NCBI RefSeq assembly: GCF_008831285.2
Contig: NC_045144.1
Coordinates: 9,029,886-9,093,885 of the forward strand
Length of the DNA: 64,000 bases
Origin: Nymphaea colorata
Taxonomy: Eukaryota; Streptophyta; Magnoliopsida; Nymphaeales; Nymphaeaceae
Direction: 5' to 3'
The notes under the pieces were generated by a model that did no database searches, was not told where the DNA came from, and saw nothing but the letters and a program-made list of their open reading frames with translations. The position numbers and the translations under genes were made by a program. Positions 12,070 to 22,593 of the stretch are shown here, piece by piece (position 1 is the stretch's first letter; each line of letters opens with the position of its first letter).

Positions 12070-12470
12070 ATCTTTTGAGGAAGGAAGGAAGGGAATGAAG
12101 AAGAAGGGAGGAGGAAGGGAAGGGAAGGAAGAAGAATGGAGGAAGAAGAAGGGAAGAAGGGAAGGAGAAGAAGGGAGGAGGAAGGAAGGAGGAAGGAGGA
12201 AGAAGGGAAGGAGGGAAGGAGAAGAGGGCACGGCGAGGAGGGAAGGAGAAGAGGGGAAGAGGGCATGGCGAGGAGGGAAGGAGAAGAGGGGAAGAGGGGA
12301 AGAAGGGGAGGAGGGCACGGCGAGGAGGGAAGGAGAAGAGGGGAAGAGGGGAAGAAGGGGAGGAGGGCACGGCGAAGAGGGAAGGAGAAGAGGGGAAGAA
12401 GGGGAGGAGGGCACGGCAAGGAGGGAAGGAGAAGAGGGGAAGAAGGGGAAGAGGACAAAAGGAAAGGAAA
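12070..12470. repeat. Purine-only (G/A) minisatellite
   Basis: Almost pure G/A sequence on the plus strand. A GGGCACGGCG landmark recurs at 12225, 12261, 12313, 12365 and 12409. The spacings are 36, 52, 52 and 44 bp, that is 36 plus multiples of an 8 bp GAAGAGGG block. Long open frames on both strands arise only because T is missing from this strand, so no stop codon can form. As 52 and 44 are not multiples of three, the frame changes from unit to unit and no protein is conserved. I do not call a gene here. Confidence 0.85.
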
Positions 12471-12761
12471 GAGGAAAGAGCGACGGAGTAAAAGCTCACC
12501 CGTGGATGACCAAAGCTTCCCGGCGGATAACCAGAGCGCACTGCCGAACGTCTGGGCCCCGTTTGCAGCACAAACAGGGCAGTGACAGAGAAAGAAAGAG
12601 GGGCGAGGGCTGCCGGATGGGTAGAGAGAAGAGCCGGCGGTGCTCAATCTTGAGAAAGAGGGAGAGAGCTCTCACCTATGACGGCGGCAAATTGAGAGAG
12701 GCAGCAACCCCTTCATAGCTTAGCCGGAGAGGGGAGAGAGAAAGTTTTGCGACAATTCACC

Positions 12762-12845
12762 GATCACCCTTCTTCTGTCCTTCTTCATCTTAACTAGAAA
12801 CATGATCACCCTTATTCCTTCCTTCTTCATCTTAACCAGAAACAT
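12762..12845. repeat. 42 bp tandem duplication
   Basis: Two 42 bp units, both beginning GATCACCCTT and ending AGAAACAT, lie head to tail at 12762 and 12804 with a few mismatches. Confidence 0.8.
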
Positions 12846-13858
12846 ATTTCTTTTTAATCAAACTGAGAAATAAATTTCTAGAAATTTATTTCTCAGTCAT
12901 CAAACACACATCCAAATGGGAAGTAGAAACTTTTTTCCAATTCCTTTTTTCCAAGAAACTTATTTCCAGCAAAATGTCTGCAATTCTTGATTTCCATTGC
13001 ATCAAACGCCCCCTAAACTAAATAGTGAGTCCAAATCTAATTCATATTTAGATTCTGATTTGTTTACCAATACATTCACCACTACAAGCGCTGCTTACTT
13101 GTGCCTTTCTTCTTCAATTGATATTGTAAAAGGAGGTGTCATATAACTGCACTATTATATTTATGCACATACATGATAAAAATGAAAATGAATTTTCTTT
13201 TCTCATGCAATGGTTGGGTGGGGCCAGAGCAACCGAAAATATGTTATTATCGACATACATGCAAGAAACGAACAATATGTAAATAGAAAAGCTGCACATG
13301 TAATTTTAAGTTTCAAGTTTTCTTTTGACATTGTTTACTTTTTTCATTTTATATATATGCATATTAATGTATTCCAAACTGCATCCAAAATGCAGCTTGC
13401 CCAACTTTCAATGAGGGCAACAGATGTAGTTCATAGAACTAATACATATTCTAATGTCATGGGACGAGATCAAAATGGAGATTGGTGTTAAACCAAATGT
13501 TCTATACAACATCCTACCTCACCATGCAAAACTAACTAAAACAATTATAGAAGTATCACAAGCAACTGCAGTAATCAAAGAGGAATGTGGAAACTTAACA
13601 ACATTCATAAAGAATAGAAATGAATTTTATTACTCGCACATGAATTTTTATTGGTGTCATAATTAGTTATTATAATGGTTTTTCAGATTTCACTAACCTG
13701 ATGATATAAATTAATTGGTTTATGTTCTTGGAAGATCTTGACCAAACTCCATAGCTACCCAGAGTTTTGATGCCTTAAACACCTTGTGTATATGCAATTT
13801 AAAATAGTATAAGAAGAGCTAGCAAATCAAGCACATCAATTCTAATGTACACTACACC
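12846..13858. other. Intergenic, nothing recognised
   Basis: AT-rich sequence. Its short open frames on both strands (for example 13210-13491) match no family I know. I see no RNA gene. Confidence 0.5.
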
Positions 13859-13863
13859 TTAAC

Positions 13864-14339
13864 TGATGGAAGTCCAACTTGTAGAAACGACAATTCAGAA
13901 CTTTCTACAACTACTACTTTTTTGAATTAGATGTAAGGTGAAATAACGACAATGAAAATAAAGACAAGAAACTGAACGCTTGAAAGCAAAAAGCATTAAA
14001 AGAAAAACATTTACTTTCTTCAAGAACTTCAACTAAAGACAAATAAAGGTATTAGGTCAAGTCCAGAATACATGACCTAGATCTGAATGAATCCAAACAT
14101 ATACAAACTGAATAAGTACAAAACAGATCCTAAAACAATATATAATCCAAAATCACAAGTAGACTAACCTGACAAAGGACTATATGTGCATCGCAGTTGT
14201 CCCTTCATTCGCATACGTGCCTTGTCTCGACTATGCTCTAAATTTGTAAGGAATTCCATTGGCGAGGTCTCGCGATCGTGAGACCTGAGGCATGGAAGTA
14301 GAGCCGGATACATGACAGGTCTGGTCTTGCTCTGCATCA
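13864..14339 (-). repeat. 3' LTR of the deleted chromovirus-like element
   Basis: This LTR is 476 bp, with plus-strand ends TGATGGAAG and CTCTGCATCA. It aligns along its length with 15366-16314, including the shared blocks TTCTACAACTA, TACAAACTGAATA and AATCCAAAATCACAAGT. Confidence 0.85.
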
Positions 14340-14556
14340 TTCTCTCCTAGTTGGAGGGAAGTCGACGAATTGTTGTTACCATTGTAGGAAACAAGTTAGA
14401 TACATTGAAGAATGGTGAGATTTGCCAATCCTTGAGAAGCTCAAGCATAGACACATTTTTTTTTTCTAGACAACAAAGCATGTGGAAATGGTTGTAACTT
14501 ATTATAAGTACCGACAGGACATCATTCAGGACATAGGTAAACTCAGACTCGTTGAC

Positions 14557-15180
14557 CTACTTCAAAGTTGATGTCTCGATGACCCTGACAACGTAGGATT
14601 TGTAGGTTTCATAGCTCTTATGAGAGCTTCTGTTTAACTTGACTATGGATACATGCATATACTCAATAGCATCATTTGCTGCAAGCGCGTGTTTTCCAAC
14701 ATTGGGTAATGCGTATAAATCAACAACATGGTTCGAGAACTGACTGTACACCACTTGAAAAGGAGTCTTCCCAGTGAAATGGTTGACTAAATTATTGTAT
14801 AGAAACTCAGCTCGAGGCAGCACTAAGTCCAAGGTTTTAAGACACCTAATAAGTTTATTAAAGTTTGATTGACTACCTCATTTTGGCCATCGGTTTGTGG
14901 GTAGAAAGCACTACTAAACAAAAGTTTAGCCTTTAGTAGAGACCACAGTGAACACAAAAAATTACTCAAAAACCTTGTATCTCGATCCAATGTGATTGAA
15001 CAAAGAAGACCATGAAACCACACAATATTCCTTGAAATAGTAAGATGCAACCAGTGACGCTGTCGACTGCTTGCAAGTTACAAAAATAAACATTTTTGAA
15101 AATATGTCTGCAACCACCATGATTGAGTCCACTTCACAAACTATTTTGGGAAGTCTGACAATGAAGTCCTTAGAAACATT
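14557..15180 (-). pseudogene. Chromovirus-type integrase core fragment, frameshifted
   Basis: In three frames the segment reads DFIVRLPKIV and VADIFSKM, then LDRDTRFLSNF, FYPQTDGQNEVVNQ, and finally FTGKTPFQVVY. These match plant chromovirus integrase, and the three catalytic acids (VAD, LDRD, GQNE) are all still present despite frameshifts near 15050 and 14826. Later residues (about 14557-14650) resemble the region before a chromodomain, but no chromodomain is left. Confidence 0.8.
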
Positions 15181-15365
15181 GCTTCCATGGTGGATTCAGA
15201 ATGAGTAGTGGGGTATACAACTGACTGTTCTGAGTCTTCTGACTATGCCCTTTTGTAGTTGCTGATTCGTTGTCTTCTGCAGCTTTCTTTTTTTGTAACT
15301 GCACAATCTTTTGCTGCACAATTGGAAAGAGGTGATTGAAAATGATACATCGTTCTGATACCAAT

Positions 15366-16314
15366 TGATATAGCTCAGCTTGCAGAAACAACAATTCAAA
15401 ACTTTCTACAACTATTACTTATTTCAAGTAAACATAAAGTGCAGTAACAATAACAAAAAGTAAAGATATGAAACTTGAGCTTGGAAATAAAGAGCATTAA
15501 AGGAAAAAATTTACTTTCTTCAACAACTTCAACTAAAGACAAATAAGTTCATTGCCCATTTATATTGATGAATGAGGGTCTCGGATCATGTAACACCTCA
15601 TAAGTCTAGAAGTGGGTCGTGTTGTTATAGTGATATCAGAGCTAGTTCAACACTTGGACCTGGGGTTCCATATGCGTAGACGCGTGTGCCTTAAGGGGGG
15701 TGGATTGTAACACCCCATAAGTTTAGCCCCGTATTGAAGATTATAAGAGATCTTTAAGGTCTTATAAAAGAGGGTCATTAATGAGATGATTGTCCTGGTT
15801 CCTATTCTTTTTAGGGTCGGAACCGAAACTGGTAAAGGGCAGGTTGGGATCCACCAAACCAGGGGTTCGAGCCTAGAACTAGGTCGGGTTGTTACAGGTC
15901 AAGTCCCTAACGCATAACCTAGATCCGAATGTATACAAACATATACAAACTGAATATAAGTACCAAAAAAATCCAAAAACAGTATATAATCCAAAATCAC
16001 AAGTCAAGTACACTAAGTTGAAAAAGGACTATATGCACAAACATATACAAACTGAATATAAGTACCAAAAAAATCCAAAAACAATATATAATCCAAAATC
16101 ACAAGTCAAGTAGACTAAGTTGAAAAAGGACTATATGTGCACCGTGGTTGTCACTTTGTTTGCCTCGAGGACTGATGTAGAGGTGCCTCGTCTCAACTGT
16201 GCTCCAAATCTGTAGAGGATTCCACTGTTGAGGTATCATGGTGTGCCCTGAAGCGCAAAGGTGAGACCTGAGACACAGAACTAAAGATGAGTACACTGGT
16301 CCAACTCTGCATCA
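15366..16314 (-). repeat. 5' LTR of the deleted chromovirus-like element, interrupted by a TRIM and by an internal duplication
   Basis: This is the second copy of the LTR at 13864-14339. It is longer (949 bp) because it holds the TRIM-like insertion at 15589-15896 and a tandem duplication of about 95 bp (about 15938-16030 and 16033-16125, each containing ACATATACAAACTGAATATA). It ends CTCTGCATCA at 16314. Confidence 0.85.
15589..15896 (+). mobile_element. TRIM-like miniature LTR retrotransposon
   Basis: The order is left LTR 15589-15629, primer-binding site TGATATCAGAGC at 15631-15642 (one mismatch from TGGTATCAGAGC), 50 bp of internal sequence, polypurine tract AAGGGGGGTGGA at about 15693-15704, then right LTR 15706-15896. 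The right LTR is 191 bp and runs TGTAACACCCC...TTGTTACA. The left LTR keeps both ends but has lost about 150 bp from its middle. It codes for nothing. The target duplication may be GATCA/GGTCA, with one mismatch. Confidence 0.75.
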
Positions 16315-16532
16315 TTAACACTCAACTACTGGTAGTGGTTCATGATCAGCTCTACCAATGGATAAAAAGGTAGTGCAACATATATAACTGCATATCTATA
16401 GGTTGGATGACTACCTTTGTCTCTTATCTTGTAAAACATCATTATTAACATCAAAAGCATGAGTGCATGCTCTATTATTGACTTAATGATTTTCTAGATT
16501 ATTAATTTTTAACTGATAAATTGGCAAATTAA

Positions 16533-16581
16533 TGTAGATAGAAAGTTCTATGTAGATAGAAAGTTCTATGTAGATAGAAAG
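16533..16581. repeat. 18 bp tandem repeat, about 3 copies
   Basis: ATGTAGATAGAAAGTTCT is repeated head to tail just under three times. Confidence 0.85.
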
Positions 16582-16780
16582 AGAACTGCAGTCATGTCAT
16601 TGAGGCATCTTAGCTAGTCTGTGTTCTGCTATAGTTTGAACAATCATTCAATCATTTCTTTCCTCTTTGTTATTTTTATTTCTGAAACAAACATGTAAGA
16701 AAAATGATGGGATCTCAAGGAGCTGATAAAGTCATGACACCAAGCGAGAAGGAGCCAAAATGCTCATAGGCCACTATAGA

Positions 16781-17101
16781 TAGGGGTGGGCATCGGGCTG
16801 GGCTGGCCCGGGCTCGGCCCGATATCCCGGGTCCTGGCCCGGGCCCGACCCGGGCCGGCCCAGTTAACAATAAAAACATAATTTAAAATTATAAAATAAA
16901 TTTTTATTATATACAATTTGTTTTTTAATAATAAAATATATATTATTAAATTTAAAAAATTTAAAAATATATATATTTTTAAATATGTAACGGGCCGGAT
17001 CGGACCGGCCGGGCCCGGCCCGGGACCCGGTTTTCCAGGCCAGGACCCGGGCCCGACTGGGCCGGGTACCCGGTGGCAGCCCGGCCCGACACCCACCCTT
17101 A
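16781..17101. mobile_element. hAT-type MITE with GC-rich ends
   Basis: 321 bp flanked by a perfect 8 bp duplication, ACTATAGA (16773-16780 and 17102-17109). The terminal inverted repeats begin TAGGGGTGGGCATCGGGC and, read inward from the right, TAAGGGTGGGTGTCGGGC. The first and last 80-120 bp are extremely GC-rich; the middle (16862-16985) is nearly pure AT. Open frames through the GC-rich arms are rich in Gly/Pro and are not genes. An 8 bp duplication and a TAGGGGTGG-type end are characteristic of the hAT superfamily. Confidence 0.9.
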
Positions 17102-17422
17102 ACTATAGAGGTGAAGTACTCTAGATTCGAAACATACTCTTTCATGTCAAAGAATAAGTAACAAAGTTCTTCCTTTTGTCATTTTCATAGTGTAAATACG
17201 AAAGAATTCTTCTATTTCCACACCCCTTCTAATATATGATAAGTTTGATATTGGGTTGTTTCTTGAATGACCACTTTCAATGACAATTGCTTAGATGCTA
17301 AGTGAGCCCTATCATGATATATGTAGAAAGAGGCCGAAGCCCCCTCCTTGTTTCTCCTTATGCCCAGGTCTAGGGGTGCTTCGAGACCTAGGTACAAGCA
17401 ATACACCTATCAACTAGAGTAT

Positions 17423-17770
17423 TGTTGGAACTTTTGGTTCCACCAGCGAACTTGATGTGGCGAGACAGTTTAACCACAAACCTACAAGGATAATAATACA
17501 CAAGAAGACAACATATGAAAAGATAGATTAGCAGAAATGGCGAGTGATTGTTGTTTATGGGGTTTGCTTCAGGTAGCCTTTAGGACTTAGCATCGCAATC
17601 TCTATTTGATTGGGCTCTTAGTATATTTATAGACTCCTTGGTTTCCCCTCCACAGCCCAGCAGTGGACACATCTCTTAGAGGTATCCCTTGAAGACACCT
17701 CTTGGATGCACCTCATGGAGGCAACTCATGGGCATACCTTTTGAAGTCAACTCATGGCCATGTTCCAACA
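17423..17770. mobile_element. Solo LTR, 348 bp
   Basis: Runs TGTTGGAAC...GTTCCAACA with a perfect 5 bp duplication AGTAT at 17418-17422 and 17771-17775. There is no internal region, so it is what remains after recombination between two LTRs. The size and TGTTGGAAC ends suggest a Ty1/copia family, but no protein remains to prove this. Confidence 0.88.
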
Positions 17771-17775
17771 AGTAT

Positions 17776-19330
17776 TACACATCCACTGTTTGTAGTCAAG
17801 GCAAAGAGCACTACATAGGAATCAAACTAATGACTAGAATTTCACCAACCTACCAGTCTGACCAGCTAGCTATGCTTCTCGGGGAATACTTCACATCTAG
17901 TTGTTTGATAACCTCTCATTGTTTTGTTTCCTTCATATCCAGGTCTAGTTTGAAGTGTAGCATGGAAAAGCTCCACTCATTGGCCTTCTTGTATGCACCT
18001 AGCAGCTTGCCAGGCTCGGTATGATCGGTTTGGGAAAGGGTGGAGGCAGGGGCTGGCTGGGGTCAAGGTCCTCAAAAGTGTTCAAAAAATAAAATTTTAC
18101 TACTTAACATTTTCAAACAATTTAGTTTGGATCCAATTTATGCAGTTTAGCATGTTATCCATCGCTTCTGACCATTACAGAAAAGGGTCCTTTTTTGGCA
18201 ATAAGCACCGTTTTATTAGCTTCTTGTCAAGCTTATCTTTTCCCTTGCGTGTTTCCAAACACTTCCTTCTTTTTTGTTAGTCAAAACAAAGTGGATTGAT
18301 TTGATCGAGACCAATCTTTTGTTAAGGAATCATTGAATTGACTGACAAAAACAGCAAATTTTGACCAAAAGCGGACAAAAGATGATTTTGGATGTAAAAA
18401 AAGGAAAAACCGATACGGATGAATTGAAAGCTAATCTATGAAGAATAACTCCAGAAATGCAATTTCATGTTAGGACCCTAAAAACTAACTTAAATATCTA
18501 CCATATATGTGTATATAACATCGAGCTAGAAGATGAGGTCATCAAAATGGGATGTCAATATAAAACCTAAAAGAAACCCCAAAAATGGTTTTGTATACCC
18601 TCTCATACAGGGGTTTACCTCCTCTAATTTGCTCTTCTCCTTCCAAAATGTTCAAAACTTTAGCCATGCACAGCCGCCCATGGACCGCAAATTTCCAATC
18701 AATGTCGTTAGCCTATAAGTAATGTCCTTGTAGGCTACCAATGAGATGTGTTGTGATCTGTATGGATCAGAGGCCAGATTGGCTGCTGATGTATAGAGAT
18801 GACTTAAAATCAACGGACGGAGATTTAAAAACATTGGTCCAAACTTTTTCAGCTCATAAAATCTTATTAGAAATTCAAATTAGTCCTGAACACATCCATG
18901 CTTATGTTAAACGCCCTTTTCCTGTACAAAAATAACCCATGGTGCCGGGGGAAAAAAAGGAAGCGACTAACATTTTAAAACAAGCGGACCAATTGCCAAT
19001 AGGGAAAGTGGAAATGTTAGTTTAGGAAAGTAGCCAACAACATAGGTATTTCCTCTGTCTGCTTTCCCTTTGTTTTACTTTGAGTACCCTTCCCTGCGTC
19101 GTGCCAAACTTTGTACTAGGAATTCTCTTGAATTAGTAAAAAGTTCTCTTGACCTAGGTGCCTGGTCGGTTCTAGAATCGGGTCTACAGGTCAGACCCAG
19201 AAAAATGGCTTTAAATAATGGAATTGGGAGGGCACAAGGGGGTTAGCGATGCAAGAAGGCATTTCGGTTGGTGAGGGCCGCTCTAACTGGGTTAGGGCAG
19301 TGTGTTTGGGTGAGTATTTCTCATAACAAG
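17776..19330. other. Intergenic, nothing recognised
   Basis: No convincing ORF or RNA gene. Short open frames at 17689-18024 (partly inside the solo LTR), 17993-18280 and 18741-18935 have no recognisable domain. Confidence 0.5.
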
Positions 19331-21660
19331 TGGAAGTAAGCGGATGATGGCTAACAAGGTATCAGAGCTAAGGGCGGCAGAGTCTTCCTCACCTAGGCCT
19401 TCATGTGATGTTATTTCAAGCTGATGAAAGAACTCAACTTCTAAGTGTGAAAAGTATTTCATCCTATCTTCGAAAGAAGAGCTGAAGCTCCCGCCCAATT
19501 CCTTGTTCTTCTTAAAGGACAATGTGCTTTTAGATGCTACCCTTACTATGCTCTATGCTTTACTATGCCTCAACTTGCATACCAATGACCCCCAGTTTAT
19601 ATCACAAGGAATTTAATGCTTAAAGGATTCAAAATGAGAACTGATTACCACTCACTGCCCCAATCATTGGTCCAACCCCCTTGGAAACAATGAAAAAACT
19701 CACTTACCAATCCCTCTTCCTTCTTTTCTTTTCTTTATGCACTTGTGTTCTTTTAAGTAATATGCAAACTTACTAGCACACAAAGCTTACAATGGTCACG
19801 AGGGCTACCATGCCGCAGAGACCAAAGAAAAACGGAAGTAAAAAAAAAAATGATTCGAGTGCTCGACGACACACAAATGTGCTGAGATCAAGAAATTTGT
19901 CCTTGCATCCCAATACAATATGCAAAACACCAAAGGCAAGAGCATATGTTTTGAGTATACAAACTCATCCCATGACCAAATGAACCTGTCGAAATACTGC
20001 ACAAGCTAATGATAGATGTCACCATGCATGAGCAAGCAATGAGTAATAAAATTAATTGAGTACTTTAAACAGCACTTCGAGCGAATAGATCGAAGTTAGA
20101 GGGTCAGTTGATGGTGTTGGCTACAATAGTTACCACTTTAGAGACTAAAGTAGGGGAACTTCGGATGACCATCAAGCATTGATGTGCTACCGCCTGCTAC
20201 ATTGAACAAAAGTCGAGTCAATAAGGCCATTGAAAGCTTCTTGTTACAGGTGGATGACTACCTGACTAGCAAAACATAACGGCGGATGAGTCCCTTGGGG
20301 TCAAAACAGCAGGAATAGACAATTACGAACAGTTTAGTACGAACAGTTCATCAAGTATTAAAAGAAAATAATTTTTATATAAAAAAAAAGGGAGGTGTCT
20401 CTTTAGCTAATAAAAGATCAACTTCTTCAACTACTGAGTTGGACATGGTTAGCAATGGATGGACACAAAAAAAGGTAAAATCTATCCAGAATGCAATCCA
20501 CCATAAAAAAAAGAAATCATATAATTGCAGCCTTTATTGTCGTAATTATTGACGGTTCATCCAAAGGGGATTCTCTAATTTTTGCACCTCCCGTTGACTT
20601 GTTGACAAAGAATAGAGCATGAAACTGAATAGTCTTGTCAAGGTGCCTTTGATAGATTGAAGAGAGCCTTTATGGGAAAACCAGCGTGGTCAAGCTCCTA
20701 GACTACTTGAAGACTTTTAAAGTCCCTAATGAAGTGCTCAAACTATGCCATTACCAGTGTTTTAATGCACAAAGAAACATCTAATTTCTCCCTGCTTTAC
20801 AAGTAAGGTCTAGAGTGAAGCATCTCACCGGACGTTAATGCACTGATAGAGTAGTATTTTTAGTACTTCATTAGAACAAACACAGAAAAAAAAAAAAGCT
20901 TGGGCAAAGTTACTTGATATAGGCCAATTGTACTATAACCTACAGAAAAGTGAGTCTTCAGAAGACAATCCATCTGACTTAGTTCGAGACAACAGTCGAC
21001 GACGTTGAAGCTGCATACCATTGATGCCCAGTGGAAAGGAAGGCCAACCTTTGCCTACCAACTTACTTGAAACTGACAGCAGCAGACGAAACTCATGAAA
21101 GCATTTTTGACAGGGTATCAAAGCAAATGAAAAACCAAGCATACAATCATCGACAATCAACTAGACTTTGCATGGAAGGCCGGGTCCCTGCGAAGCTCTA
21201 TTTAGAGTGAACAGGTATCTTTCATCAACGCCATGGTGCACTGTTGTGGAAGTATGAAGGACAACTTAAAAGTGAAACAATGAGGCAAACTAGCATACAA
21301 ACTGGAACTCCCATCGGGCTTCAAGGTGCATCCATAGCTTCACATTGGCAACTTGAAGCTATTTTATGCTGATGATGAAGATTTAGAGTGGAACACAATT
21401 GTAGCGATAGCCAATCTTGTAAAGAGCACCATCAATAGAGTGAGTAGTAAGCAGGAGATTGGAATAGATTCTTCAACACAAAATCAACTCAAACTGAAGA
21501 AATACCTGATGTAATGGACGTACGAAGCATAGTTGATGTGAAACTACACACTTCCAATGAAGTCATGCCACTAAGAGAAAGCACAGGGACACAATTAAAT
21601 AGCTGGCACCAAGACGACACATGATTTGAAGGGGGGCACCTATTCTCCTGACTTTACCCA
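19330..21660 (+). mobile_element. Highly degenerate Ty3/gypsy element
   Basis: A primer-binding-site-like GGTATCAGAGC lies at about 19358. Downstream, short pieces in shifting frames resemble gypsy proteins: a coiled, gag-like stretch near 20100-20160, an RT/RNase H-like AFDRLKRAFM near 20650, and an integrase C-terminal piece (KLAYKLELPSGFKVHP, then FYADDED) at 21290-21400. A purine tract GAAGGGGGGCA lies near 21630. No intact ORF or clear LTR pair remains, so the limits are approximate. Confidence 0.6.
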
Positions 21661-22593
21661 TGCGCTTATTTATTCGTAGTTGAGTACCTTCCAACCCGTG
21701 ATGTTGAACTCTGTACTTAAAGAATTATCTCGAAGTAGGTCCCCGGCAGCAAGATAGCAGTATGAGCCTCAAGGCACCCGATCAGTACTTGAGACTTGCT
21801 CACCTCGTTCACGATGTACTAAGTTCTTTCAAACTAATGAAATAGCTCACTGTCAACTCTTCTCCCAATTCTTTTAGGTACTCTTGTATTCTTCAAATGA
21901 GCAGCAAATTTAAAAGCGCTAAAGGATTGCAATGGTAAGAAGGCCTACTGCACGAACTGAAGAAAAGTCAGTCCGTTCACATAGGAATATTATGGAAAAT
22001 CTCTATACAAAACCGCACCTCTCTCTCTCTCTGATGGAACCACAAAAAAGCTTGCAACTTTGCTATGTTTTCAGTAGTACAGAGTGTGGATGGAAGTCGA
22101 TCACGCTATACACCAACTTCTGTGCACCAATCATGTTGCCAAGGAAGTTTACCCATCATAACCACAACAAATAGAAAAGAAGAGTTACGATGAGTCATGA
22201 CTCATGAGAAGAATAAGACAATACTCTATAGATGTATCTCTCGGAGGAATGATCTGAGAATTGATAAAATGTTGCTGCAGCAAGCAACAGCCGTGCAAGG
22301 GATCATCGAGGGGCCTCGACAGCAGAGTTCTGAGAAGCCCCTTGGAGGTTGAACCACGCTGCGGTTTCCCACTTCCGTCTGATAATACATGCAGCTTGGT
22401 GTTTTCTCCTCCTCTTCATAATTGTAGCGACCGATCCAACTAAGGTGCCCGTGGGCGACCTTCATAAATAGGCTAAGCCAGAAATCAACTTGATCAGCCA
22501 AGCAGACTGGGAAGTGGTTATGGCAATCAAAGCACTCAATTCACCAGATGGGCGGAGTTTCTGATCCATCATATCAATGCGCTGGTGCTGGCG
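21660..22593. other. Intergenic, 3' flank of the PPR gene
   Basis: No domain is recognisable in the short frames here (for example 21932-22174 and 22226-22501). The part next to 22594 should contain the PPR transcript 3' untranslated region. No clear polyadenylation signal was pinned down. Confidence 0.5.

Larger units (their letters stand above)
13859..16319 (-). mobile_element. Internally deleted chromovirus-like Ty3/gypsy element with perfect TTAAC target duplication
   Basis: Two LTRs (13864-14339 and 15366-16314) flank about 1 kb that retains only integrase. The element is bounded by TTAAC at 13859-13863 and 16315-16319. On the minus strand a primer-binding site, TGGTATCAGAAC (initiator-Met type, one base from TGGTATCAGAGC), lies next to the right LTR near 15353-15364, and a purine-rich tract lies next to the left LTR near 14340-14352. 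gag, protease, RT and RNase H are missing. The LTRs differ widely, so the insertion is old. Confidence 0.88.

Noticed and set aside
11900-12718. Long open frames on both strands (up to 272 codons) through the purine-rich region
   Set aside because: The strand nearly lacks T, so stops cannot form. Repeat units of 44 and 52 bp change frame, and the translation is only Glu/Gly/Arg/Lys or Ser/Pro/Leu/Phe.
16764-17124. Gly/Pro-rich open frames around 16.8-17.1 kb
   Set aside because: They lie in the GC-rich inverted arms of a MITE bounded by ACTATAGA duplications.
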